Positions 14,410 to 23,610 of a DNA stretch of 64,000 nucleotides are shown piece by piece (the first letter of the stretch is position 1; every line of letters starts with the position of its first letter). The stretch covers positions 62,001 to 126,000 of the forward strand of contig CBDCZB010000001.1 in assembly GCA_965224415.1 (NCBI GenBank). Direction: 5' to 3'. The position numbers were made by a program, and so were the translations under genes. Source of the DNA: DAOUJI01 sp965224415 (GTDB lineage: Bacteria > Chloroflexota > Dehalococcoidia > Lucifugimonadales > JAGWBF01). Below the pieces are notes generated by a model, which had not been told where the DNA came from, did not search any database, and worked only from the letters and a program-made list of their open reading frames with translations.

Positions 14410-15759
14410 TTAGAACGTTGAGGAAGGCGGCGCGTCCGTGACGTAGGTTTCAAGCCCATGCTCGGACTTGTCCAAGCCTTCGAGCTCCTCTTCCCTGCTC
14501 GCCCGCACACCGATGGTCGCCTTGAGGCCGAAGAACAGGGCGAAACCGGTGACCAGCGACCAGGCCACGACCACGGCCATGCTTATAAGCTGGGAGACGA
14601 TTTGCTCAGCGTTCCCGTCCACGAGGCCGCTCACGCCATTGTGGCCCGCGGCGAATATCCCCACCGCCAGGAGCCCCCAAAGTCCAGAGAATCCGTGGAC
14701 TGCGATGGCCCCAATCGGGTCGTCCACCTTGAGGACTTTCTCCAGGAACTGGAGCGAGAGCATCATGATGGGCGCCGCTATGCCTCCGATGACCACGGCG
14801 GCCCAGGTGTCTACATAGGCGCAGGGCGCCGTGATGCCCACCAAGCCCGCCAGGGCCCCGTTGCAGGCCATAAGGATGTCGGCCTTGCCTGTCTGCACCA
14901 GTTTGATGTAGAGCGCTACGACCGCTCCGGTGGCTCCGGCGAGGAGAGTGTTGACAGCGTTCAAACCGATGGTGTCGCTGCCTCCTATGTTGAACCCGAA
15001 CCATCCGAAGAAGAGTATGAAGGTCCCGATTATCACGAAGGGTGTGCTGTGGCCGGACAGGATGTTGGCGGACCCGTCGGCGTTGAATTTGCCTATGCGC
15101 GGACCTACTACCATGCAGGCTGCCAGCGCCAGGAATCCTCCGACGGCGTGGACTACTCCCGAACCGGCATAGTCAACCGCACCCGGCAAGTTGATGGCCG
15201 AAAGGTCGCCCAACCATCCGCCGCCCCACACCCAGTGGGCGTACAGCGGGTATATGAGGGCGGTCACTATGAAGCTGTAGGCCATGTAGGTCTGGATCTT
15301 GGTCCGCTCGGCTATGGCCCCGGCCACGATGGTGGCGGCGGTGGCGGCGAACACCATTTGGAACATCCAGTCCACCCAGTTGTCATCCACAAGGAAGAAG
15401 TTAGACGTTCCGATGATTCCGATCGCCGAGGCGCCGGTCATGAATGCGAAACCAAATGCCCAGAAGGACAGGGATGCTATGGCAAAGTCCATGAAGGACT
15501 TGGTCATGTAGTTGGTGGTGTTCTTGGTGCGTATCAAGCCGGCTCCCAGGAAGGCGAACCCCGCTTGCATGAAGAACACCAGGAAGGCGGCGGCCAGGGT
15601 GATGAAAGCGCCCAGGTTGCCGTCCACTACGTTGATGGCTTCCTGGGTCTCGTCGTCGACCTGTGCGAACGCCACGTTGTAGCCGCCGATGATGCCGACT
15701 GCCAGCAGCCCGGCCATCATCAGGACCAGCGTTCTCCTTAATGACACATGTTTTAACAT
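14410..15759 (-). CDS. amt: ammonium transporter Amt (copy 2)
   Basis: A 449-residue Amt with an N-terminal signal peptide (basic start, hydrophobic stretch, cleavage near AFA-Q at about residue 32), as in other Amt proteins with a processed N-terminus. The pore histidines are in GSGVVHAVGGFLALAACMVV and IAVHGFSGLWGLLAVGIF. The C-terminal tail REEELEGLDKSEHGLETY is the likely PII contact. Start ATG 15759 follows GGAGGGG. It leads the minus-strand nitrogen block. Confidence 0.95.
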   Translation of the reverse strand: MLKHVSLRRTLVLMMAGLLAVGIIGGYNVAFAQVDDETQEAINVVDGNLGAFITLAAAFLVFFMQAGFAFLGAGLIRTKNTTNYMTKSFMDFAIASLSFWAFGFAFMTGASAIGIIGTSNFFLVDDNWVDWMFQMVFAATAATIVAGAIAERTKIQTYMAYSFIVTALIYPLYAHWVWGGGWLGDLSAINLPGAVDYAGSGVVHAVGGFLALAACMVVGPRIGKFNADGSANILSGHSTPFVIIGTFILFFGWFGFNIGGSDTIGLNAVNTLLAGATGAVVALYIKLVQTGKADILMACNGALAGLVGITAPCAYVDTWAAVVIGGIAAPIMMLSLQFLEKVLKVDDPIGAIAVHGFSGLWGLLAVGIFAAGHNGVSGLVDGNAEQIVSQLISMAVVVAWSLVTGFALFFGLKATIGVRASREEELEGLDKSEHGLETYVTDAPPSSTF

Positions 15760-15830
15760 GGACTCCCCTCCTATAAACCGATATTGGCGACTCAGTTTTA
15801 GCCGAGAGATGTTACGGGCCTGTTGCCGTT

Positions 15831-15859
15831 TTGTTACTCATGTGTTTCATGGGTGTAAA
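15831..15859 (+). promoter_or_regulatory. candidate promoter of rmuC
   Basis: TTGTTA (15831-15836), a 17-bp spacer and TGTAAA (15854-15859) lie about 53 bp before the rmuC ATG. The -10 match is weak, so the assignment is tentative. Confidence 0.35.
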
Positions 15860-15911
15860 ATGATTGTTACGCAAAACCCCGCCGACCCATACACGAAGGA
15901 GTCGATTGACA

Positions 15912-17147
15912 ATGGAATGGATAGTGGGAATCATCATAGGTCTGATAGTGGGCGGAGCGGCCAGTTGGCTGGTCCGAAACGCCCGTGCTAAGAGTGATCT
16001 AGCGTCTCAGCAAGCTGATTATCGGGAAGAAATAGCTAGACTCAAAGGCAAATTGGAGCAATCAGATGAGGCCCAGGCTATTCTCGACGCCGCCAAGGAG
16101 CAGTTAAACGAAGCCTTCAAGTCTACGGCCAGCAGTGCATTGCAAAACAATAATCAAGCCTTTCTTACCCTCGCCAACGAAAACTTGGGGAAGACTTTGG
16201 AGTCGGCAAAGGGGGAACTTGAACGACGCCACCAACAATTCCAGGAGTTGGTAAAGCCCTTGGCGGAAAATTACGGCAAGCTCAATCCGCAGATTGAGAC
16301 GCTGACAACCCAGGTCCAGTCTGTCACAGCCGAAACGGCTAGGCTGTCAGGTGCGCTAACCGACAACCGACAAATAGGGAATTGGGGAGAGGTGCAATTG
16401 CACCGCGTTGTAGAACTTGCGGGCATGGTTGAATATTGTGACTTCGCCGAGCAGTCAACAATAGAAGGGACGGGAAGCATCCCTGATATGGTCATCAACC
16501 TACCCAACAACCGGGCCGTAGTGGTCGACGCCAAGGCGTCAACGGCTGCATTCATGGAATCGCACGAAGCCGCTGACGAAGACTCGGCCAGCTCAGCGTT
16601 GACTAAGCACGCGAATGCGCTGAAAAGGCAGGTTGACGACCTGGCTAAGAAAAATTACGGCTCCAAAGTTGACGGTGCTCTCGACTTCGTAGTGATGTTC
16701 GTTCCCGGCGATCAATTCCTGGCCGCCGCACTTAGAGCGAATCCCGACCTCATCGATTACGGAATGCAAAAGCGAATCGCCATCGCGACGCCCGTATCGT
16801 TGATTTCTCTCCTGTGGACCGTACACAGTGGCTGGCAACAGGAGCGGTTGGCCCGTAATGCACAAGAGATAAAAACGGTCGGAGACCAGATGCACAATCG
16901 GATGATGACCTTCATCGGCCACTACCAGAAGGTGGGCTCCGAATTGGGAAGCGCCGTAACTGCGTTCAATAGGTCAATCGGTTCCTTTGACCAGTCCGTA
17001 GTCCCCCAAGGGAGACGTTTTGCGCAGTTGGTGACTGGCGATGAGGATGACTTCCCCGAAATCAAGTCCATCGAAGAGGAGCCAAGGACATCCCGGTACG
17101 CCCCTGAGGAGCTGCCTGAAGCCGAGGAAAAGCTGGCAGCCGACTGA
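15912..17147 (+). CDS. rmuC: DNA recombination protein RmuC
   Basis: A 411-residue RmuC-family protein, nuclease-like and implicated in limiting recombination at inverted repeats. The N-terminal membrane anchor (WIVGIIIGLIVGGAASWLV) is followed by a coiled coil (about 30-125). The conserved RmuC core follows, with NWGEVQLHRVVELAGM and a PD-(D/E)xK-like pattern of IPDMVINLPN and VVVDAKAS. The ATG at 15912 is chosen because GAAGGAG lies 10 nt upstream; a longer in-frame start at 15864 lacks such a site. It is divergent from amt copy 2. Confidence 0.92.
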   Translation: MEWIVGIIIGLIVGGAASWLVRNARAKSDLASQQADYREEIARLKGKLEQSDEAQAILDAAKEQLNEAFKSTASSALQNNNQAFLTLANENLGKTLESAKGELERRHQQFQELVKPLAENYGKLNPQIETLTTQVQSVTAETARLSGALTDNRQIGNWGEVQLHRVVELAGMVEYCDFAEQSTIEGTGSIPDMVINLPNNRAVVVDAKASTAAFMESHEAADEDSASSALTKHANALKRQVDDLAKKNYGSKVDGALDFVVMFVPGDQFLAAALRANPDLIDYGMQKRIAIATPVSLISLLWTVHSGWQQERLARNAQEIKTVGDQMHNRMMTFIGHYQKVGSELGSAVTAFNRSIGSFDQSVVPQGRRFAQLVTGDEDDFPEIKSIEEEPRTSRYAPEELPEAEEKLAAD

Positions 17148-17323
17148 ATCGGCCCGGTCCCGTCGTGCATCGGATGACGCGACCACTGGGGTCCTCTCCA
17201 AAGTCGCCGCCTAAACGGTCGGTCTCTTCCCTGCCGTTTCACATCTACTAGACCGGCGAGCTGCATTGCAATTGAGGGGCCGTCGTATATAATATTGCGG
17301 GCTTAGTCTTCCAGGAGAAAAGC

Positions 17324-17512
17324 ATGAGGAAGAAACAGACGGGACAGTTCGGCAATCTCATCGGCGGGTCCGTTGTCATCGGAGCCGCCATGATCTACGG
17401 CGGTCCCTTCCTTACCATCATCGGAATCATAGCGGGCGGAATCTACACTGCGGTGATTGGTCTCCACATGATTACGCCCAAGGCCAAGCGTAAAAACATC
17501 CTCAAGTTCTAG
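17324..17512 (+). CDS. small two-helix membrane protein
   Basis: A 62-residue protein with a basic N-terminus (MRKKQTGQF) and two closely spaced hydrophobic segments (IGGSVVIGAAMIYGGPF and IIGIIAGGIYTAVIGLHMI), ending in a lysine-rich tail. AGGAG stands a few bases before ATG. It overlaps by 4 bp the end of the convergent methyltransferase gene. No family is recognised. Confidence 0.65.
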   Translation: MRKKQTGQFGNLIGGSVVIGAAMIYGGPFLTIIGIIAGGIYTAVIGLHMITPKAKRKNILKF

Positions 17513-18759
17513 GCGTCGTCCCTCAGCAAGTCGGCCCACGTTCCGGCTGGCAGCGAGCCGGTCAGATGAGGGTAGCGGCCCGACAGGACTTCGACGTGGG
17601 TTGGCGTGAGCGTTGGCGGTTCCGCTTTTTCTACTAGTTCAGTTGCCCGTTCGTCCCCATCCAGTCCCCATAGACTTCGCTGTTCGACGCCCTTGCCCTG
17701 AACCAGCGTCTTGAAGTCCCCCATTCCCCCGGGCCTTCCCAAGTCCAACATCCCCATGCGATTGGCGTCAAGCGCTGCCTGGCTTAGACCCAGAGTCCTC
17801 AGTTTTCTGATGAACAGGTCAAGTCCCAGCTTATTTAGGAATCGCCGCTGTGTAGTGATTCCGATGGGCGTAAGCCCGTGTGTCCGGCCTTGGCGGACGA
17901 TGGTCGAAAAGTCCACGTGGGCAGTGAGGTCCTGCCGGCCCGTCCGTTGATATGGGTTCGGAACCGCTGTGTGTTTGAAATGACTCGACAGCGTACCCTG
18001 TCTTCGGCCTCCGGCGTACAGTTCCGACGCAGAGCCGCCATAGTCGATAGTGACGACGTAACCCCGGGACAGCGAATCAGATACGGCCTTCATCCAGGGG
18101 CCGAGGGCCAGGTTAATCTCTGCTCTCTGCCCTTCTTCCAGCCTGACGCCAAGGGCCTCCAGATGTTGGGTTAGGGCGACTGTGGAGGGTTCACCCGTTT
18201 CTTCCGTCAACCCCCCTTCCGGGCCCTCCGACACGAAAATCTCCCTCAGTTCTCCACCCTCCATAGTGATCCTGTGGACGGGGAAGGCGTCGGGCAGTTC
18301 GTTGGACAGGAAGCATCCAACCACGTTCTTCAACGGGACCGTATGGGAGACCAAGCGGTCCACATTGTCGCTTAAGTCAGGCGGTAGGTCTCTTTCCAAT
18401 CCTTGTCCCGCGGCCCGGTCGATGCAGATGTAATGGAGCGCGCTGCTAAAATCGCCGGGGAGTTGGGGAGAGAATGACATAACGTCGTGGCAGAGCCTTC
18501 CGTTTCCCGCTCCCATCTCGACTGCCCAAAACGGTCTGGGGCGGTCCAAGATGTCCCACATCTGGAACAGTTGTAAGGCAATAAGGCTCCCAAAGGCGGG
18601 ATGGGCTTGAGGAGCTGTGTAGAAGTCGCCTTCGGCTCCCGGCTCGGTGGTGGTGTAGTAGCCGCCGTCAGGCCAGTACAGGGCCGTCTCCATATACTCG
18701 GCGAAGGTGATCCTGCCCCGCTCTCTAATGCGCCGAATTATCTCGGCTTCTGCACTCAT
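17509..18759 (-). CDS. SAM-dependent methyltransferase, MidA/NDUFAF7 family
   Basis: A 416-residue class I methyltransferase. The N-terminal ITFAEYMETALYWPDGGYYTT and DFYTAPQAHPAFGSLIALQL are the family's opening blocks. The SAM-binding glycine motif is VEMGAGNGRLCHDV (about 82-95), and VTIDYGGSASELY (about 235) is also conserved. Eukaryotic relatives dimethylate an arginine of complex I subunit NDUFS2; the bacterial substrate is not established. Neighbouring citrate synthase on the same strand fits a respiratory context only loosely. Confidence 0.88.
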   Translation of the reverse strand: MSAEAEIIRRIRERGRITFAEYMETALYWPDGGYYTTTEPGAEGDFYTAPQAHPAFGSLIALQLFQMWDILDRPRPFWAVEMGAGNGRLCHDVMSFSPQLPGDFSSALHYICIDRAAGQGLERDLPPDLSDNVDRLVSHTVPLKNVVGCFLSNELPDAFPVHRITMEGGELREIFVSEGPEGGLTEETGEPSTVALTQHLEALGVRLEEGQRAEINLALGPWMKAVSDSLSRGYVVTIDYGGSASELYAGGRRQGTLSSHFKHTAVPNPYQRTGRQDLTAHVDFSTIVRQGRTHGLTPIGITTQRRFLNKLGLDLFIRKLRTLGLSQAALDANRMGMLDLGRPGGMGDFKTLVQGKGVEQRSLWGLDGDERATELVEKAEPPTLTPTHVEVLSGRYPHLTGSLPAGTWADLLRDDA

Positions 18760-18793
18760 GCGAACTGGACCCTTGTAGCGGCTAAAACAAATT

Positions 18794-18816
18794 CGAGGGG
18801 GCTGAAAGCCCCCTCG
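18794..18816 (-). terminator. rho-independent terminator of citrate synthase
   Basis: A 10-bp perfect GC-rich stem (18794-18803 with 18807-18816) and 3-nt loop, followed on the minus strand by the T-rich AATTTGTTTT. It lies 26 bp after the citrate synthase stop. Confidence 0.75.
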
Positions 18817-18841
18817 ATGTCAAGCTCGTTGGCGGTGTTCT

Positions 18842-19984
18842 CTATGACCGCTGTTCTATCGGCACGTATTCAACGTCCATGGGGCCCGTGTAGTCCAGCA
18901 GCGGTCGGATGAGAATGTTGTCGGAGTACTGTTCCAGGCACTGAAGTGTCCAGCCGGGAATGCGTCCCAGGGCGAAGATGGAAATGAACAGGTCCTCGGG
19001 AATTCCGAGAAGGTTGTAGATGGACCCGGCGAAGAAGTCGACGTTGACGTAGATGCCCTTTGCCCTGTAGGGGACCATCACCTCTTCTTCCAGGTGGCGC
19101 AGTATCTGGAACCAGTGGGGCTTGCCCAGCTTTTCCCCGAGGGTCTTGGAGCGGTCTCTCAGGTGACGTGCCCTAGGGTCTTCTGCCTTGTATACCCGGT
19201 GGCCGAACCCCATTATCTTGCCGCCGCTGTCCAGAAGGTTGCGGGCCCAGGCTTCGGCGTTGCTGGCGTCGCCGATGTCCATGGCCATCTTCATGACCTC
19301 TTCCGCCGCTCCGCCGTGCCAGGGTCCCTTGAGGACGCCTATACCGGTGACGATGGCCGAGTGGATGTCGGAAAGAGTGGACGCGGTGACTCTGGCGGCG
19401 AAGGCCGATGCGTTGGCGCTGTGCTCGGCGTGGAGTATGAAGTCCACGTCCATGAGCCTGGTAGTCTCGTCGTCGGGTTCCTCACCCATTAGCATGTAGA
19501 GGAAGTTTCCGGCGTGGGTCAAGTTGGGGTTAGGGGCCACCGGGTCCAATCCCTGCCTGATCCTGTGGTGGGCCGCTACGATGGTGGGTCCCTGGGCGGT
19601 GACTCGAATCCCTTTCCGCAGCGTGGCCTCTGGAGAATTGTCTCCAACTTCCGGGTCGAACGCTGCCAGGGCCGAGACTCCCGTCCGGAGGGCGTCCATG
19701 GGGTGACTGTCTTTGACGATGTCCAGAACCGAGTACACTCCCTCCGGGATCTCCCTGTTAAGCCTGAGTTGGGCGTCGAAGTCCCTCAACTCGGCTGACG
19801 TGGGAAGTTTCCCGATGAGCAGGAGGTGCATGACCTCTTCGAAGGTGGACTTTTCGGCCAGGTCGTGGATGTCGTAACCCCGGTACAACAGCTTGCCCAC
19901 TTCACCGTCTATGAAGCTGGCTTCGCTGGTGTCCAGGTATACATCCTTCAGTCCACGGTGGATTTGTGCTTTCGGCTGTACCAT
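18842..19984 (-). CDS. gltA: citrate synthase
   Basis: Condenses acetyl-CoA with oxaloacetate to citrate, the entry to the TCA cycle. Active-site regions are visible: HAEHSANASAFAARV (first catalytic His), MGFGHRVYK (second His) and VDFFAGSIYNLLGIP (Asp). Starting at ATG 19984, preceded by GGAGGA at 6 nt, gives 380 residues and the usual opening IHRGLKDVYLDTSEASFIDG. An upstream in-frame extension to 20122 has no ribosome site. A 2-methylcitrate synthase cannot be excluded from sequence alone, but no prp genes are near. Confidence 0.92.
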   Translation of the reverse strand: MVQPKAQIHRGLKDVYLDTSEASFIDGEVGKLLYRGYDIHDLAEKSTFEEVMHLLLIGKLPTSAELRDFDAQLRLNREIPEGVYSVLDIVKDSHPMDALRTGVSALAAFDPEVGDNSPEATLRKGIRVTAQGPTIVAAHHRIRQGLDPVAPNPNLTHAGNFLYMLMGEEPDDETTRLMDVDFILHAEHSANASAFAARVTASTLSDIHSAIVTGIGVLKGPWHGGAAEEVMKMAMDIGDASNAEAWARNLLDSGGKIMGFGHRVYKAEDPRARHLRDRSKTLGEKLGKPHWFQILRHLEEEVMVPYRAKGIYVNVDFFAGSIYNLLGIPEDLFISIFALGRIPGWTLQCLEQYSDNILIRPLLDYTGPMDVEYVPIEQRS

Positions 19985-20311
19985 GGCATCTCCTCCATGG
20001 GCGCACCGCCCGGGGTTAACCCTGACGCAAGGCTTGGCGTCCGTCGCTTTCCTCTGTGCCGGAAGGAAAACAGTTGGGGCTATTAAAACAGAACACGGCC
20101 AATCGAGCCTCTGGTCAGCCAACCAGCCGCCGATGCCGCCGTCCGGATTCTATCATCGGCCAAATTGGAGTGTCAACCTGCTATACTGGTTCAGTAGATA
20201 TGGGACAGGTGTAAGGAGACCAACAGTTCTGGGCGGCCTTGATGAAGTGTGTACGTCTCTAAGTCGGGACGTTGGACTCTCGCAGACTAGGGTGTGAGGT
20301 CCCGGCGTCGA
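19985..20311. other. citrate synthase leader and intergenic DNA
   Basis: This gap holds the citrate synthase promoter (20147-20176) and a leader of about 155 nt. I see no conserved coding frame, no riboswitch I can name and no strong hairpin in it. Confidence 0.5.
20147..20176 (-). promoter_or_regulatory. sigma70-type promoter of citrate synthase
   Basis: Consensus TTGACA (20176-20171 on the minus strand), an 18-bp spacer and TAGAAT (20152-20147) with an extended TG before the -10 box. It lies about 160 bp upstream of the preferred start at 19984. Confidence 0.6.
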
Positions 20312-21040
20312 TCATTGCAGGGAGTCCAGGAACTCCTGGATGGCCTGGTTTACGTCGTCTGGGCGTTCGGCCATGGGGAAGTGGCCCGCGTCGTGCAGCT
20401 TCAGGTACCGGGACCCTGGGACGGCTTGGTGGACTTCCAGCTCATATTCGGGTGGGTCCAGCGGGTCGTCCATCCCTCGAATCAGCAACAGAGGCTTGTC
20501 GAGGGAACCTATGCGGTCAGTCGCATCGAAGCCGTCTATGATTTGGAGGTCACGATACTGGGACATGGGTCCCACCTGTCGATGGTCATCCAGAAGATGA
20601 TCTCTAAAATCCGGTTCGACGAACTTCAAGATGCCCCGCATCATTTCGATCCACTCCTCGAACGCTTCGGAGTCTTGTGCAGCTCGCAGTCTTAGTTCGA
20701 GGGAGGCCTGGTTTCGTTGCTTCAGCCGAAGGGCCATAGTCATCAGGACAAGGCCCTTCACTTCATCGGGGTAGTCCAGGGCATACTGGAGGGCTGTGCA
20801 GGCCCCAAGGGTGTATCCCGCCAGCACAAGGTCCTGGCGATGGCCCTGTGCCCACAGCCAACCCCTCAACCATTCCGCGCTTCGCTCCACGCTGGGGCAG
20901 GGCTCTCCTTCAGGGTGCCCCGGAAGGGTTGGCGCCAAGCTGTCGGGAAAACGCTCCAGTTGGCGCGCGAACGACCTGGCAGTTCCCCCGGCCCCTGGAC
21001 CGTGGATGAACACCAGTTGAGTCACCTGAGTTCCTTGCAA
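20312..21040 (-). CDS. alpha/beta hydrolase with Thr at the nucleophile elbow
   Basis: A 242-residue alpha/beta-hydrolase-fold protein with the oxyanion-side FIHGPGAGG (about 11-19), nucleophile elbow AGYTLGACTAL (about 93-103), acid region LLIRGMDDPLDP and the C-terminal catalytic His in HDAGHFPMAERPDD. The usual Ser of GxSxG is replaced by Thr, so it may have altered or no esterase activity. The TTG start at 21040 has AAGGGG upstream; GTG 21025 is another option. It follows the thiolase-like gene by 14 bp and is probably co-transcribed. Confidence 0.8.
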   Translation of the reverse strand: MQGTQVTQLVFIHGPGAGGTARSFARQLERFPDSLAPTLPGHPEGEPCPSVERSAEWLRGWLWAQGHRQDLVLAGYTLGACTALQYALDYPDEVKGLVLMTMALRLKQRNQASLELRLRAAQDSEAFEEWIEMMRGILKFVEPDFRDHLLDDHRQVGPMSQYRDLQIIDGFDATDRIGSLDKPLLLIRGMDDPLDPPEYELEVHQAVPGSRYLKLHDAGHFPMAERPDDVNQAIQEFLDSLQ

Positions 21041-21054
21041 CGCACCCCTTGGCG

Positions 21055-22251
21055 CTAGTGCGCGGACGCGTGAGGGCTCATTATCAGGCAGTAGTGGAAG
21101 TCCAGTGTGCCGCCCTGGCTGAGGGCCATGACCACGTCATGCTTGGCTACTTGCCGCTCGCCTGCGGTTCCGCGGGCCTGCAATACGCCCTCGGAAATGG
21201 GAGTGGCGCCCCACAGATAGTGGGCTGAAAGCTCGCCGCCGCTGGTGTTGGTGGGCAGAGAGCCGCCTGGCTCCAGCTTGCCGTCTGCCACAAACGGGCC
21301 GCCCTCGCCCTTGGCGCAAAAGCCGTAGTCTTCCAGGGTTACGATGCTGGTGTAGGTGTAGTTGTCATAGGTCTGGACCACGTCGATGTCGTCCACCGTA
21401 ATGCCGGCCATGGGAAAGGCCCTCTCCTTGGCTATAGCTGCTCCGGTGTGCACCTCGTTCTCATAACCCCTCCGCCTGGGGTTGCCGGGATAGCCCTCAC
21501 CCATCCCCAGGATGTACGCAGGGGGCTGCTTGAGGTCCTTGGCACGCTCGGCAGTGGTGGTGATGAAGGCGATGGCCCCGTTGTTGACCATGCAGCAGTC
21601 GAACAGGTGGAAGGGTTCCACCACCCACCGGGAGTTGTGGTAGTCATCAAGGGTCATGGGGTCCCTGAAGATGGCGTCGGGGTTCAATCCGGCCCACTTG
21701 CGGTTGGAGACGGCCACTGCGCCGAGATGGTCTTGGGTCGTGCCGTAGAGGGCCATGTGGCGGCGGGCGGCGAGTGCGTATTGGGTGTTGGCGCCAAAGA
21801 ACCCGTACGCTCCTGGCAAGCCCCGCAGCCCGGACATCGAACGCAGCCCTCCGTAGGCGGCGCCGCCTGACGAGCTTGCCGGGGTCAGGGGTGCGTCGGC
21901 GAAAACGTAACACACTGTGTCGGCCATTCCCGACTGGACGGCATGGGCTGACAGCACCATGTTCTGGCCGGCTGCAGACCCCCGGTTAATCCACTGGCTG
22001 TACAAGCGCAGGTTTTTCAGTCCCATCATGTTGTGCAGGCCGCCTCCGCCGGATGCGTCGGGCCATCCCTCGGGCCCCACGCCTCCGTGGGTGAGCATCC
22101 CGTCGAGGTCCTCCTTCTGCAGCCCTGCGTCCTCAAGGGCCAACTGCACCGCCTCCACCGCCAGGGACGTAACGGGTTTGGAGTACCTCCGGGTCATCTT
22201 CGTCAAGCCCAAGCCAACGACCGCAGCCTGGCGTGGATTGTTTGCAGCCAT
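21055..22251 (-). CDS. SCP2-type thiolase-like protein
   Basis: A 398-residue thiolase-fold protein of the SCP-x/lipid-transfer type, related to enzymes that cleave or form carbon-carbon bonds in acyl-CoA chains. It opens with AAVVGLGLTKMTRR and contains SLAVEAVQLALEDAGL and, near the C-terminus, GGELSAHYLWG, where the His of the GGxLSxGH motif is kept. The position of the usual nucleophilic Cys reads RGSAAGQNMV, with no Cys. Many SCP2-like thiolases lack it and need a partner with an OB-fold/zinc ribbon (DUF35), which is absent here. AGGTG precedes ATG 22251. Confidence 0.82.
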   Translation of the reverse strand: MAANNPRQAAVVGLGLTKMTRRYSKPVTSLAVEAVQLALEDAGLQKEDLDGMLTHGGVGPEGWPDASGGGGLHNMMGLKNLRLYSQWINRGSAAGQNMVLSAHAVQSGMADTVCYVFADAPLTPASSSGGAAYGGLRSMSGLRGLPGAYGFFGANTQYALAARRHMALYGTTQDHLGAVAVSNRKWAGLNPDAIFRDPMTLDDYHNSRWVVEPFHLFDCCMVNNGAIAFITTTAERAKDLKQPPAYILGMGEGYPGNPRRRGYENEVHTGAAIAKERAFPMAGITVDDIDVVQTYDNYTYTSIVTLEDYGFCAKGEGGPFVADGKLEPGGSLPTNTSGGELSAHYLWGATPISEGVLQARGTAGERQVAKHDVVMALSQGGTLDFHYCLIMSPHASAH

Positions 22252-22465
22252 GATTCACCTCCGCTCTAGGATAGCCGGTCCAAGGGGCGGCAATTTGATA
22301 CCGTAAGTATACTCGCCCGAGACGCTGCGTCTAGTGGGCAACGATAAAGTGTTCCTAAAGCGGGCGCCGTTGTTCTGAGTCCTCAAGGCGCACGGCCCTA
22401 CCCGTATCCGCTCTGTGGTAGAATGCTTTACCGCGCAACTCATGCGATTGATTAGGAGGTAAGCA

Positions 22466-23572
22466 ATGGCTGATCGAGGACGAGTTGTCATTCACACCGC
22501 GCACAATGAACCTTTCGAAATTCGGGAATACGACCTTCCGGACCCTGAACCGGGCGCCATCATTCTGAAGATTACCCAGGCGGGCATCTGCGGCTCCGAC
22601 CTCCACACCTGGAGGGGAGACCAAATAAACATTCCCGTCCCTCCCGGAGGACGGGTCATGGGCCATGAAGGCACGGGCGTCATCTATAAGATGGGCGCCG
22701 GAGTGACCACCGACAGCAACGGAGACCCCATCAAAGAGGGCGACCGTCTCATGCACGTCCACGTCTTCCCCTGCTACCACTGTCACATGTGCAACAAGGG
22801 CGACACCAACTGGTGCGTCAACCGGGAGTATCCGGAAGGAGACGTGTGGCCCTACTTCACCGGCACTTACGGGGACTACATTTACCTGCCTCCCAGGCAC
22901 CCGGCGTTCCGTGTGCCCGATGAGTTGAGCGACGACATCCTTGGCTTCGTCAATTGCGCGATGGGTACGGTCACCCAGGGCTTGATTCGAGCCCGGGCCC
23001 ACGAGGGCGACCAGGTGGTCATCATGGGGGCGGGCGGACTCGGTCTAAACGCCGTCGCAATGGCCCGGGACATGGGTGCAGACCGTATCATCGTTCTTGA
23101 CCGGCTGGAAAATCGTCTTCAGCTGGCCGAGGACTTCGGTGCCGACGAGACCATCAACATCGAGGAGTACAACACGGCGGAAACCCGGGTGCAGCGGGTG
23201 TTCGAGTTGACCAGAGGCCGCGGCGCCGACATCGTCATGGAGCTGGTGGGCCGCCCCGATCTTATCGTTGAGGGCATCGACATGCTCAGCAACGGCGGCA
23301 CCTTCGTCGAAATAGGCGACATCATTCCTGGCCCCACGGCGGCCATCGACCCGTCGAAGCTCCTCAGGGGCAAGAACATCATGGGTTCGCTGATGTACAG
23401 GCCCAGCACTCTGGCCGCCATTCTGGACTACATGGTCAAGAACCGGGACAAGGTGCCCTTCCACAAAATCGTGTCCCACAAGTTCCCCTTGGCCGACATC
23501 AACGAAGCGTTCCCTCAAGCGGAGTGGAACCAGCGCCAGACCGCCATCTCCAGGGCGATGCTGGTCCCCTAG
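22466..23572 (+). CDS. zinc-dependent alcohol dehydrogenase (MDR family)
   Basis: A 368-residue medium-chain dehydrogenase. Catalytic zinc ligands lie in AGICGSDLHTW (about 45-55) and VMGHEGTGVI (about 70-79). The structural-zinc lobe holds FPCYHCHMCNKGDTNWC. The NAD(P)-binding glycine motif is VIMGAGGLGLNAVAMARDMG (about 185). The substrate is unknown; relatives act on secondary alcohols, sorbitol or threonine. AGGAGG at 6 nt before the ATG makes the start secure. It runs divergently from the thiolase and precedes the CaiB-type CoA-transferase by 38 bp. Confidence 0.88.
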   Translation: MADRGRVVIHTAHNEPFEIREYDLPDPEPGAIILKITQAGICGSDLHTWRGDQINIPVPPGGRVMGHEGTGVIYKMGAGVTTDSNGDPIKEGDRLMHVHVFPCYHCHMCNKGDTNWCVNREYPEGDVWPYFTGTYGDYIYLPPRHPAFRVPDELSDDILGFVNCAMGTVTQGLIRARAHEGDQVVIMGAGGLGLNAVAMARDMGADRIIVLDRLENRLQLAEDFGADETINIEEYNTAETRVQRVFELTRGRGADIVMELVGRPDLIVEGIDMLSNGGTFVEIGDIIPGPTAAIDPSKLLRGKNIMGSLMYRPSTLAAILDYMVKNRDKVPFHKIVSHKFPLADINEAFPQAEWNQRQTAISRAMLVP

Positions 23573-23610
23573 GACAGTGACGCAGGGGAATTGGTCTGAA
23601 GAAATCTAAC

